A stretch of 26,498 bases of DNA from Acidobacteriota bacterium. GTDB taxonomy: Bacteria; Acidobacteriota; Terriglobia; Acidiferrales; UBA7541. A program made the position numbers and the translations under genes. Location of the stretch: NCBI GenBank assembly GCA_028876695.1, contig JAGWRH010000399.1, forward strand, positions 1-26,498. Direction: 5' to 3'. Shown here one piece after another: positions 1-8,419 of this stretch; the stretch's first letter is position 1, and every line of letters begins with the position of its first letter. The notes under the pieces were generated by a model. It searched no databases. It saw only the letters and a list, made by a program, of their open reading frames with translations, and had not been told where the DNA came from.

Positions 1-810
1 AACGTTTGTTATGGAGTTGATCTCCTGATTGCGGCGGGCTATTTCGATCGCAGCGGGCGCCATCTCGACCGATTCCACACGCTCGCACCTGTCCGCGATC
101 GTGAGCGCGAATCCGCCGTGATAGCTGAAGCAATCCAGAACATTGCCGGATGCGTAGCGCCGGGCAGCGAAGTGGTTTTCCCGCTGGTCCAGGAACGAGC
201 CGGTCTTCTGTCCCTTGGCCAAATCGCACAAGAACGATACGCCGTTCTCCTTCACCAGGAGTTCTGATGGAACTTCACCGTGCAGCACGCCGATCTGTTG
301 CTCGAGTCCCTCAAGCAGGCGGACGCGGGGGTCGTTGCGTTCGAGGATGCCCTTGGGCGCAAAAAGGTCCACAAGCAGGTCCACCAGCAGACCCTTGAGT
401 CGCTCGGCGCCCTGGCTGAGGGTTTGCACCACGAGGTAATCGCCGTAACGGTCGATGATGATCGACGGCAGCAGGTCTGCTTCGCTGTAAACCAGCCGGA
501 ACGAGTCGGAGTTTTCGACGACCCGGCGGCGGTATTCCGCGGCATGGCGGAGGCGTGCAGCGAAAAACTCGCGGCCGATCGGCGCGTCTTCGCGAGTAAG
601 CAGGCGGATAGAAATTTGCGATTTATCGCTGTAAAACGCCCAGCCATGACAGCGTCCCCGTTCGTCCACGACGCGGACGATGGCGCCCGGCTGTCCCTGG
701 GCTTCACGAAGATCGCTGCGGTAAATCCAAAGATGGCCGGCGCGAATGCGCTCCACTCCGCGTGGGCTGATCACTACTGAGCCTTGGGATAGCGGTGCTA
801 TCGCTGCCAT
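1..810 (-). CDS. Class I SAM-dependent rRNA methyltransferase, RlmI/RlmK type (3' end outside window)
   Basis: Partial gene: 270 codons are visible and the reading frame is open at the left edge, so the C-terminal part is missing. By family, RlmI-type enzymes methylate a cytosine of 23S rRNA using S-adenosylmethionine. The visible part has an N-terminal PUA-like segment (about residues 14-72, with GHLWIYRSDL near 25-34), a central RlmI-type region, the family signature KTGSFLDQREN at 202-212, and SAM-binding motif I, NVLDCFSYHGGFAL, at 223-236. The acidic residue after motif I lies in VESVEM (245-250). I chose the ATG at 810; a GTG at 774, with AAGG upstream, is a possible later start that keeps the PUA-like domain. 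The gene lies downstream of the polysaccharide fusion gene on the same strand, 218 bases away. The family call is firm; the exact target base cannot be decided from the sequence. Confidence 0.9.
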   Translation of the reverse strand, partial: MAAIAPLSQGSVVISPRGVERIRAGHLWIYRSDLREAQGQPGAIVRVVDERGRCHGWAFYSDKSQISIRLLTREDAPIGREFFAARLRHAAEYRRRVVENSDSFRLVYSEADLLPSIIIDRYGDYLVVQTLSQGAERLKGLLVDLLVDLFAPKGILERNDPRVRLLEGLEQQIGVLHGEVPSELLVKENGVSFLCDLAKGQKTGSFLDQRENHFAARRYASGNVLDCFSYHGGFALTIADRCERVESVEMAPAAIEIARRNQEINSITNV

Positions 811-1028
811 ATCTGAGCGTGAGCTTTCCAGCCAGTTGGGCCGGGAACGATTCGCGCGTCATCACCCGCCCGGCGGCGCGCGAGTTTTCGGGAAAGAGGA
901 AAAAAGACCGTCAAGCCGGGCGGCAGGCAAGAATGTCTTAGCACAAATGCCGGCCGGTGCCAATCTCCACGATCGCTCCGCGATTCGCGCGGGGCTCGTG
1001 AATAGGCCGCACGTCCCGAGGCCGCAGG
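811..1028. other. Intergenic spacer with no recognised gene
   Basis: This 218-base gap lies between the stop codon of the polysaccharide fusion gene and the start of the RlmI-type gene, both on the minus strand. Short open frames cross it on both strands, but none has a convincing ribosome binding site or protein-like composition. I see no convincing terminator with a U-tract. A promoter for the methyltransferase may lie here, but I could not identify one. Confidence 0.4.
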
Positions 1029-4000
1029 CTACGCCTTGAGCACCGGAGTTGGAGGAGACGGAATGGTCGGATGCGGATGACTTTCGATCCCCCTCCATCC
1101 GACCGGACGACCCCGCACAGCTTCCTTTACGGCGCGGAACAGCACGAAGTACATCATTTGCCGGTAATAGAAGCGCTGGATGAGCAGCGGCGCAAGCAGC
1201 GTCCAATCTTCATGCCGCTCCAGGGCAAATGCGACCACGCAGGTGAACAGGTCGATCAACATGAACAAGGCAAAAAAGATCAAGGAACGTTCAACGTCGG
1301 CCGACGTCCAGAGCTGCGGCAGTTGGGTGACGCGAAGCTGTGCCAAGCCCCACAGGCCGATCGAGAGCAGAAACAGCAGGTCGATCACGGGCGAGATCAG
1401 GGGCAGCAAGATCTGAAACATCACGATGTTGGGTACGGCGATCCACCCGAGGGTGCCGTAGCGCGGATTGCCGGCTGTATCACGGTGCTTCCATACTGCC
1501 TGGAGGGTGCCAAACGTCCAGCGGAAGCGCTGCCGGATCAGCGCGTCGATAGTTTCGGGGACTTCGGTGTGGCCGACGGCATCTTCGTCATAGAGAATCT
1601 TCCAGCCTTCGCGCCGGATGGTGAGCGTCAGGTCAGTATCCTCGGCGACTGTTTCGCCAGAAAAGCCTCCGTGATCGCGCAAGACGTCCGTGCGCCAGGC
1701 CCCCACCGCGCCGGGCACCACCGGAATGCAGTTCAAGAGGTCAAACGCGCGTTTTTCAAGATTCTGGCTGGTGATGTACTCCAGAGCCTGCCACCGCGTA
1801 ATCCAGCGGTTTCGGTTCATTACCTTCACATTGCCGGCGACCGCGCCGACTCGCGAGTTTGCGAAATGCCGCACGAGCCGTGGAATGGCTTCGGAGTCCA
1901 CGATGGTATCGGCATCGATCGAGACGATGATCTCGCCCTGAGCTTCCGACAGGCCGTGGTTCAATGCCACCGGTTTCCCTCGATTGGCCTGCTGGAGCAG
2001 GCGCACGCGGCGATCGCGACCGAATTCTTGCTTGACGAACTCTGACGTGCGGTCTTTTGAGCCGTCGTCAACGACGAGAATCTCGAGCTTGGGATATTTA
2101 GAGGCAAGAGCTGCCGAAACTGTGTCGACGATTGCGGTTTCTTCGTTGTAAGCGGGAATCAAAACCGTGACCTGCGGCGCATATTCCGGGTGACCTGCCG
2201 GCGAGGGGCGGAACTTTTCGACGAGCGCGAGCAAGCCGATAATCAGCGCGCGCCCGCTGGCCAGCAAAATGCCCGCGATGAATATGAACGCGATGCTGCG
2301 GCGCAACCACCGGAATGTGCCGAAGATCGCGGAATCGACTCGCACCATCAACCATTCCTTATGGGAGAGGGGCGGCATCACTTGCGCGCGAGTTTCGCCG
2401 AGCAGCTGCGATACAGATTCGAACTGATATCCCTTCGCACGCAGCTGGTCGATGATCTGCGGCAGCGCCGCCACGGTGCGGCTGCGGTCTCCTCCTCCAT
2501 CGTGGAGAAGGATAATGTTGCCATCATGCCCTTCCACCTGATCCACTACTCGGCGAACGATCGTATCCACGGGCGGCGGCGGACCGCCATCCGGCTCGCC
2601 CCAGTCGTGCGGATCAACACGCGCGCCGACGATCACGTACCCCATATCTTGCGGAACGGGCAGCATCTGAATTTCGCTGGCGGATTCGGGCTGATGGTCG
2701 ATGCCATATGGGGGACGGAACAGCGTGGTTTTGACGCCGAGGCTGCTTTCCAGCAGCAGTTCGGTAAGATTCAGCTGAATGTCGAGGTCGGGCCTCGTGA
2801 TCGTCTCGAAATCGGGATGCGTGAACGTATGATTTCCGATTTCATCCCCGAGCGCGTATTCGTGTTTAACGATGCTGTCGTACTGATTGGCTTCCTCGCC
2901 GATTACAAAAAACGTGCCGACGGCACCCTTCTGTTTGAGAATGTTGATGATTTGCGGCGTCCATCGCGGGTCAGGCCCGTCGTCAAAGCTGAGAGCCAGC
3001 TTACCCGGCGCAGCGCCCATTTGTTGAATGCGCCAAGACATGGGGTAGCTCTGAAAGCTCTCGTCGTCAAAATCATCTGATTGCGCGTCATAGTCGAGCG
3101 TGCGTGATCCGCTCTGCGGAGTGCCGGTGATTCGCCAAATATCGCCATTGCCTTCCAGGATCAGATCGTAGCCGGGCGGGACCGTCTCCAGCTTGGCCCG
3201 TGTTGCCTGGTCAGCGTGCGTGGCGTCCCAAATGGTCCAAATGGAAGGGTCCTCCATGCCGAGGCGCCACAGGGCCGTACCGTACACTCCCGCATGTTCG
3301 GCAGCGCGCAATTCGTTGTAAGCCGTTACGCCATCGAGCATCCATACGGTGTGAACGAGCTTATTTTCGTCCTCATATGAGTAATGCAAGTTGAACGAAT
3401 CCGGATCGTAGAGCGCGTCAGCGCCGGATTCGACGGCTGTAACGACGCCCTGCTGAAAGCTCAACGAGGCAGCGATGGGGTGCGGATCCTGTTTCGTAGG
3501 ACTCGGCCAATCATAGCCGTAGTTCGCGACACCCATGATCAGCTTATCGGGCGGTACGAGCTTGACCATGTTGTTGATGTTGCGGACGAACCAATCCTGC
3601 GGAGCGATGGGCCCTGGCGGGGACGTGGGCCAGCGGAAATCGTAGTTCATCAGGATGATGGCATCCGCCTGCGAGGCAAAGTACTTGTAGTCGTACGACC
3701 AATCTGCCGCGGGAAGAGCGACCATCAGCTTCATTCCGCCGGCGTGCACGGATACGCTTAGATCGTGAACGAACGACTCGAATTGTTTTTGGCTCGATTG
3801 GGGCAGAGATTCAAAATCGACCACGATGCCGGGCTCATGCCTATCGCCGGCGTATTGCTGCAGTTTTTTCGCGAGTGTTTGACGCGCCGCCCGGTCCGCG
3901 AGCATTTTGAGGAAATCCGGCGGACACCAACCCTTTTTCCCGTCGTAATTGTTAACCATCGGCATGACCGGCAAATCGATGCCGCGCGTTTTGAGCGATC

Positions 4001-4436
4001 GAACGAAACCGGTGAGCTTCGGGTCAGGATCGATTTGCACGTCACCGTTGGCATTTACCGCATGCAGCGCGTCCGGAACCACCAGGTCCAGCTGATGAAA
4101 ATGTTGCTGAAGGGACACGAAACTCATGTAGTCGTCGCTGACGTAAAACGCCATGCGCAGCGGCTCGTAATTCTGGGGAATCTTGCCGATTCCTGCGACT
4201 CTGCGCTTCCGGCTGCGGATCACCTTGGGCTTCGTTTTCCGCCGGAAAGGTATGGCATGCAGGCCCGGATGAACGTCCGATCGCAGCAGTTCCGGCAACT
4301 CCGGATTGCGGCCCACGTTCAGTAGAAAGACGATCAGCGCAAGCGTGAAAATCGCGCCCGTGATTTCCAGCGCAAAGCGCGTGCGCCGCCACCGCCGCCG
4401 CTCCTGGTCGAAGAAAATGGGCTTGCTTTCAGGCAT
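1029..4436 (-). CDS. GH18-like / NodB polysaccharide deacetylase / GT2 polysaccharide synthase fusion, membrane protein
   Basis: This 1135-residue protein joins three carbohydrate-active modules. A single N-terminal membrane segment (about 23-41) precedes a GH18-like domain (about 92-420), with VDFE at about 205-208 carrying the likely catalytic Glu and a later LMNYD motif. A NodB/CE4 deacetylase follows (about 478-690) with SFDDGPD, the metal-binding HTFTH, FRPPYG and LLHDGGG motifs, all intact. A second membrane segment near 712-740 leads to a GT2 domain (about 752-990) with DAD, EDTD and the processive-enzyme motif QRFRW (about 969-973). About three hydrophobic segments end the protein. 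The topology is coherent: hydrolase and deacetylase outside, synthase inside. By analogy with PgaB plus PgaC, it probably makes, deacetylates and trims an N-acetylhexosamine polymer; the product is inferred. No clear Shine-Dalgarno sequence precedes the ATG. It diverges from a GT39-like gene 38 bases away. Confidence 0.9.
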   Translation of the reverse strand: MPESKPIFFDQERRRWRRTRFALEITGAIFTLALIVFLLNVGRNPELPELLRSDVHPGLHAIPFRRKTKPKVIRSRKRRVAGIGKIPQNYEPLRMAFYVSDDYMSFVSLQQHFHQLDLVVPDALHAVNANGDVQIDPDPKLTGFVRSLKTRGIDLPVMPMVNNYDGKKGWCPPDFLKMLADRAARQTLAKKLQQYAGDRHEPGIVVDFESLPQSSQKQFESFVHDLSVSVHAGGMKLMVALPAADWSYDYKYFASQADAIILMNYDFRWPTSPPGPIAPQDWFVRNINNMVKLVPPDKLIMGVANYGYDWPSPTKQDPHPIAASLSFQQGVVTAVESGADALYDPDSFNLHYSYEDENKLVHTVWMLDGVTAYNELRAAEHAGVYGTALWRLGMEDPSIWTIWDATHADQATRAKLETVPPGYDLILEGNGDIWRITGTPQSGSRTLDYDAQSDDFDDESFQSYPMSWRIQQMGAAPGKLALSFDDGPDPRWTPQIINILKQKGAVGTFFVIGEEANQYDSIVKHEYALGDEIGNHTFTHPDFETITRPDLDIQLNLTELLLESSLGVKTTLFRPPYGIDHQPESASEIQMLPVPQDMGYVIVGARVDPHDWGEPDGGPPPPVDTIVRRVVDQVEGHDGNIILLHDGGGDRSRTVAALPQIIDQLRAKGYQFESVSQLLGETRAQVMPPLSHKEWLMVRVDSAIFGTFRWLRRSIAFIFIAGILLASGRALIIGLLALVEKFRPSPAGHPEYAPQVTVLIPAYNEETAIVDTVSAALASKYPKLEILVVDDGSKDRTSEFVKQEFGRDRRVRLLQQANRGKPVALNHGLSEAQGEIIVSIDADTIVDSEAIPRLVRHFANSRVGAVAGNVKVMNRNRWITRWQALEYITSQNLEKRAFDLLNCIPVVPGAVGAWRTDVLRDHGGFSGETVAEDTDLTLTIRREGWKILYDEDAVGHTEVPETIDALIRQRFRWTFGTLQAVWKHRDTAGNPRYGTLGWIAVPNIVMFQILLPLISPVIDLLFLLSIGLWGLAQLRVTQLPQLWTSADVERSLIFFALFMLIDLFTCVVAFALERHEDWTLLAPLLIQRFYYRQMMYFVLFRAVKEAVRGRPVGWRGIESHPHPTIPSPPTPVLKA

Positions 4437-4474
4437 GTCTCGATCCCAAGCTAATCATCCAGCGCCATCAGATC

Positions 4475-5962
4475 ATGTCGCCAGCAATTAAGATGCGATT
4501 CCATGTCGTCGCGGCCGTACTCGCCGGATTGGGCCTGCGCATCCTGTTCATCGTGAAGTTTCCCGTCAGTGACGCTGGTGATTCGCCATTTTACATCGAC
4601 CTTGGGTGGAACTGGTTGAAGCATGGAGTCTATGGCCTTATAGTCAACGGGCACCTCACCTCCGTGGACATGCGCACTCCGGGATATCCGGCGTTCCTGG
4701 CAGGTATTTTCGCACTCGCCGGAAAGTCCGAACGCTCGGTGATGTTTGCGCAAGCGAGCGTCGATCTGCTCACCTGTTTCGGAATCGGGCTAATCGCCGC
4801 GCGCCTGGCATCACCTCCCATCCGAAAGCGGGCAGCGATTGCAGCGCTTTGGCTTGCGGCGCTTTGTCCCTTTACGGCGAACTATACGGCTGCGGTGCTG
4901 ACCGAGACGCTCGCGATCTTCCTAACGGCCGTTGCAATGCTGGCGCTGCTCGAGCCGCAGGCGTTTACGAAGTCGTCGTATGCGCAGGCCAATCGAGCGT
5001 CGCTGAGCCCGTGGCTGCTTGGAGGGCTCGCGGTGGGATTCGGGACGCTCGTCCGCCCCGAGGCTCCGCTGCTTTTGCTTGCAGCCGGAGCGGTGCTTGT
5101 GGCGAAGTGGCACCAGCCGACAAATTGGCGCCGGTTGCTCCGCGCCAGCATCTTGATGGCAATCGGAATGTTGCTTCCAATCATGCCGTGGGCCGCCCGA
5201 AACTGGCGCACGCTGCACAAGACTCAATTTCTGGCTCCAAGGTATGGCGAACTGCAGGGGGAGCTTGCACCACGCGGGTTTGACGCTTGGACGCACACTT
5301 GGCTTTGGAGATTTCGCGATGCTTTTGCTGTGAATTGGAATTTAGACAGCAACCGAATCGACCCCGCCAATATTCCTTCATCCGCTTTCGATACTTCCGA
5401 GGAGCGAGCGCAGGTGATGCAATTGCTTGAAGCCTACAACGAGACGATCACACTTACGCCCGACGAAGACCGCGCCTTCGGCCAAATAGCCAGACGACGC
5501 ACGGCTCGGCATCCCCTTCGCACCTGGGCCACAATTCCAATCCGTCGTTCACTCGCGCTGTGGTTTGCACCGCGCATCGAACTGCTGCCGTACACCGGGC
5601 AAATTTTTCCAATCGCGAAGGAATGGGGCGAAGATCGAGAAGATCTCTCCGTCAGCATCGCCCTGGTATCCATCAACATTGCGTATTTGGCGCTCGCGGC
5701 TGCTGGAGCGTGGATCGGATTGAGATCGCCGCGGATTCGTACGGCAACCGCTTTCTTGGTGACGTACATCGCGGTACGGACGCTCTTTATCTCCCGGTTC
5801 GCGGAGACTCCCGAGCCGCGTTACGTGCTGGAATGCTTCCCGGCAGTGATTGCTCTCGCCGGCCTGGCCATCGCGCGGATCAGGTCTCCTCAGCCGGTTC
5901 CGGATGGATCGTCACCCGATAAATCTGCGGAAATCGCCCTTTCACGCGGTCTTCGAGCGTAG
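4475..5962 (+). CDS. GT39/ArnT-like integral membrane glycosyltransferase
   Basis: This 495-residue protein has many hydrophobic segments. Its N-terminal region fits the PMT_2/ArnT-like GT-C family: a first membrane helix, then a periplasmic loop with acidic residues (SDAGDSPFYIDLGWNWLKHG) and the characteristic RTPGYPAFLAG segment at about 67-77. Such enzymes move a sugar from a polyprenyl-phosphate donor to a lipid, glycan or protein on the outer face of the inner membrane; the acceptor cannot be read here. Its neighbour is the divergent polysaccharide synthase fusion, which suggests an envelope-glycan role. The ATG at 4475 is used; a second in-frame ATG at 4493 is equally possible, and neither has a good ribosome binding site. 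The last 27 codons overlap the 3' end of the CDF gene on the other strand, so the hydrophilic tail may be under little constraint of its own. Confidence 0.8.
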   Translation: MSPAIKMRFHVVAAVLAGLGLRILFIVKFPVSDAGDSPFYIDLGWNWLKHGVYGLIVNGHLTSVDMRTPGYPAFLAGIFALAGKSERSVMFAQASVDLLTCFGIGLIAARLASPPIRKRAAIAALWLAALCPFTANYTAAVLTETLAIFLTAVAMLALLEPQAFTKSSYAQANRASLSPWLLGGLAVGFGTLVRPEAPLLLLAAGAVLVAKWHQPTNWRRLLRASILMAIGMLLPIMPWAARNWRTLHKTQFLAPRYGELQGELAPRGFDAWTHTWLWRFRDAFAVNWNLDSNRIDPANIPSSAFDTSEERAQVMQLLEAYNETITLTPDEDRAFGQIARRRTARHPLRTWATIPIRRSLALWFAPRIELLPYTGQIFPIAKEWGEDREDLSVSIALVSINIAYLALAAAGAWIGLRSPRIRTATAFLVTYIAVRTLFISRFAETPEPRYVLECFPAVIALAGLAIARIRSPQPVPDGSSPDKSAEIALSRGLRA

Positions 5963-7301
5963 CAGTCAGGTCGTGCACCACCGTAAGTGGCAAGCTGCCG
6001 TGCATCGCGCAGTGGCAGGAAACGAGAATTCGGTGCTCGACGCTCCGGACGTGCACGTCGTGGCAATTGAGCAGTTCTTCGTACTCGGCCGGAAGCGAAT
6101 TGAGAAATTCCTGTACCGCGCGCGACAGCTCCCTCATTTTCTCGGCGCCGCCGATTTCCTTTCCGAGCGGCTCGATATGAATGTTCACCAGCGTTTCCGG
6201 CTCAGTGACGCGATGAATTTCTTCTTCCAGTTCGGTGGCGCGCCAATGCGCCTCCTTCAGACTCGCGTGCTCGTCCACCTCCAAATGCAGCTCCACAAAT
6301 AACCGGCCGTCGTACTGGTGCGCCGACAACTCGTGCACAGGCAACCCGCGCCGCTGCGCGATTGCTCGAATCGTATCGAACAGATGCTCGCCGCTCTGGG
6401 CGCGCGGCTCTACATGCACCACCACATCCGATGGGATGATTCGTCCGATGTTGCGCTCCACGGCCTCGGTTGCGGCATGCGCCTGTTCGAGGCTGGCTGT
6501 ACGCGGAACGCTGATTGTCACATCAACGAAGTACCGCTGCCCGGCGCGCCGCACGCGAACGCGTTCGGTCTGCAGCACGCCCTCGGTCTCATCAACGGCG
6601 TTGACGATACGTTCGCGCAATCCGATCGGGGCGACATCCAGCAGGGCGTCGATGGTTCGCCGCCCGAGCCGCGAACCAACCCAAATGATGACTGCGGCTA
6701 CTCCCAGCGCGGCAATCGGGTCCAACGCGCGGAGGGACGGCAGACCGAATTTCAGTCCTAGCCAAGCACCAGTGATCCCGAGAATTACCGTGAGTGTGCT
6801 CCACACGTCCGTCGAAAAGTGGAGCGCGTCGGCTTCCAGTGCTTCGGAGGGATGCTTTCTCGCGACACGCCCGAGCGCCCGCGCACGCACTAGGTCGATG
6901 CACATTGCCAAGAGCAAAATAACGATGGCGGAAACGCTCGGATGAATCTCCGGCTTGCGAAAGAGGAGCCTCTGGAATGCTTCCCAGATGATATATAACG
7001 CCGTCAGAAGCAGCAGGCCGGTTTCAACGAAGGCCGAAAAACTTTCAACCTTTCCGTGTCCGTAGAGGTGATCGGCATCCGCGGGTTTATCCGCGACCCG
7101 CACCGATAGATATGTGATGACGGCAGCGATCAGATCGAGCATGGAATGCAGCGCTTCGGAAAGAATGCCCAAGCTCCCGGTCATCCACGCCAGGAATGCT
7201 TTCAGGAGCACAAGCACGACCGCGGATGCCACAGAGCCGAGCGCGGCCATGCGCTTTTCGTGCGTTGCGTTGGAAGGCGGATGAACGACTAAGCTGCCCA
7301 T
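5880..7301 (-). CDS. Cation diffusion facilitator (CDF) metal exporter with three tandem C-terminal domains
   Basis: CDF proteins export Zn2+ or related divalent metals in exchange for protons. Using the ATG at 7301 the protein has 473 residues, against about 300 for a typical member. The membrane part carries both metal-site motifs: SEALHSMLD in TM2 (H52, D56) and DALHFSTD in TM5 (H161, D165), plus HLYGHGKVE in the TM2-TM3 loop. The His/Asp pattern suits zinc. The extra length is C-terminal: three domains of the ZT-dimer type, whose ends read VVVHVEP, LVNIHIEP and YRVTIHPEP. A GTG at 7370 would add 23 residues that do not resemble the family's start. The ATG has no Shine-Dalgarno sequence but a perfect TATAAT ends 7 bases before it, suggesting a leaderless message. 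The 3' end overlaps the GT39-like gene by 83 bases. Confidence 0.92.
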   Translation of the reverse strand: MGSLVVHPPSNATHEKRMAALGSVASAVVLVLLKAFLAWMTGSLGILSEALHSMLDLIAAVITYLSVRVADKPADADHLYGHGKVESFSAFVETGLLLLTALYIIWEAFQRLLFRKPEIHPSVSAIVILLLAMCIDLVRARALGRVARKHPSEALEADALHFSTDVWSTLTVILGITGAWLGLKFGLPSLRALDPIAALGVAAVIIWVGSRLGRRTIDALLDVAPIGLRERIVNAVDETEGVLQTERVRVRRAGQRYFVDVTISVPRTASLEQAHAATEAVERNIGRIIPSDVVVHVEPRAQSGEHLFDTIRAIAQRRGLPVHELSAHQYDGRLFVELHLEVDEHASLKEAHWRATELEEEIHRVTEPETLVNIHIEPLGKEIGGAEKMRELSRAVQEFLNSLPAEYEELLNCHDVHVRSVEHRILVSCHCAMHGSLPLTVVHDLTATLEDRVKGRFPQIYRVTIHPEPAEET

Positions 7302-7308
7302 TGCTGCG

Positions 7309-7314
7309 ATTATA
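7309..7314 (-). promoter_or_regulatory. Perfect TATAAT -10 hexamer directly upstream of the CDF start
   Basis: The minus strand reads TATAAT, then seven bases, then the ATG at 7301. This would place the transcription start at or one base before the start codon, giving a leaderless message. No good -35 element is seen at 16-18 bases, so the promoter call rests on the hexamer and its position. Confidence 0.45.
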
Positions 7315-7517
7315 CGATGGCTGGCGGTCTGCTCGCGCACGCACGATTTATGGAAAAAATCGCGGATCACTCAGCCAGGCCGGTAGCGGCAAATTTCAGG
7401 TAACGCAAAAGTTCGGGATGTCTGAGAGCAGCCTTAAGTCTGTGCTGATGGCGTGATCGCATCCTGCCCATGCGCGTGTATCATCAACCGTGAGCACCAG
7501 AACGTACGGAGGCGGAC

Positions 7518-8387
7518 ATGCGACTGAAGGGCAAAGTAGCGATCGTGACGGGCGCGGGCACAGGTATCGGCGAAGCTATCGCGCATAAATTCTCGCGCGA
7601 AGGCGCGCTTTTGCTTCTCGCCGGTCTGCCCGGCGATCCGGTGCAGGATGTTGCCGCTGCGATCGTGGCAGCCGGAGGAAAAGCCGAAGCCTTCCTTGGC
7701 GATTTGTCTGAGGAGGACCAAGCACGGGAATGCGTCGAAGCCGCCATTCGGCGTTACGGGCGGATCGAGGTGCTTGTCAACAACGCAGGAATATTTATAG
7801 CGAACGCAGAAACCGACGAATATCGCATCGAAGATTTCGACCGGACCATCCGCGCCAACAATCGGACTGCATTTCTGATGACCAAGTTCGCCATCCCGCA
7901 TCTGCACAAAACACGCGGCAACATCCTGTTTACAGGGTCCGAAGCCGGAATAAACGGCTCCGCGAACTTTACTCCCTACGGCGCAAGCAAAGCGTTTCTG
8001 CACGCGTTCGCGAAAGGCGTGGCGCTGGAGCAGGCGAAATATGGCGTGCGCGCGAATTGCGTCTGCCCCGGCGCGATCGACACAGCCTGGACCCGCGGTC
8101 CCGGCGGGCCGCTCAGCTCAGAAATCCAACAAACGATAGACGGCATGGTCCCGCTCGGCCGCCGCGGCACGCCGGAAGAAATGGCCAATATCTTCGCGTT
8201 CCTAGCTTCCGACGAGGCCAGCTACATCACAGGCGCATTGCTGCTCGCCGATGGCGGCGTAACACCGGCAAAAGGGCCCATGGGACAGTTTGTGCCCGAC
8301 GAATTGCGCCGCGCTCCTGCCGCCACGCTACCGCTGCGCCACTCACACGACGGCCTTCGCGGCAAGCAAGTCTTCCACGCGAAGTAG
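7518..8387 (+). CDS. SDR-family NAD(P)-dependent oxidoreductase
   Basis: A 289-residue classical short-chain dehydrogenase. The cofactor-binding glycine motif TGAGTGIG lies at 11-18, NNAG at 88-91, and the catalytic set is present as S141 (in FTGSEAG), Y154 and K158 (PYGASK). The segment PGAIDTAW follows, and the C-terminal half has the usual FLASDEASYITGALLLADGG. After that about 40 extra residues, rich in Pro, Arg and His, have no obvious family match. The start is well supported: GGAGG lies six bases before the ATG. The substrate cannot be deduced, because SDRs are too diverse and neighbours give no pathway. The gene converges on ridA, with 32 bases between the two stop codons, and is divergent from the CDF gene. 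Confidence 0.92.
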   Translation: MRLKGKVAIVTGAGTGIGEAIAHKFSREGALLLLAGLPGDPVQDVAAAIVAAGGKAEAFLGDLSEEDQARECVEAAIRRYGRIEVLVNNAGIFIANAETDEYRIEDFDRTIRANNRTAFLMTKFAIPHLHKTRGNILFTGSEAGINGSANFTPYGASKAFLHAFAKGVALEQAKYGVRANCVCPGAIDTAWTRGPGGPLSSEIQQTIDGMVPLGRRGTPEEMANIFAFLASDEASYITGALLLADGGVTPAKGPMGQFVPDELRRAPAATLPLRHSHDGLRGKQVFHAK

Positions 8388-8419
8388 GGTCGCCGCGCGT
8401 GCTGGAATGCGCCGCGATC

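Noticed and set aside
280..780. 166-codon plus-strand open frame at the left edge
   Set aside because: It is the antisense shadow of the RlmI-type gene, which is open to the left edge and has clear family motifs on the minus strand.
2190..2355. Minus-strand 85-codon frame inside the fusion gene as a separate small gene
   Set aside because: It is an out-of-frame reading of the region between the deacetylase and GT2 domains; the fusion frame is uninterrupted there.
1071..3080. Long plus-strand open frames (324 and 296 codons) opposite the polysaccharide fusion gene
   Set aside because: Both lie wholly antisense to a gene with intact catalytic motifs, have His/Arg/Asp-rich composition typical of antisense translation in GC-rich DNA, and have no ribosome binding site or recognisable motif.
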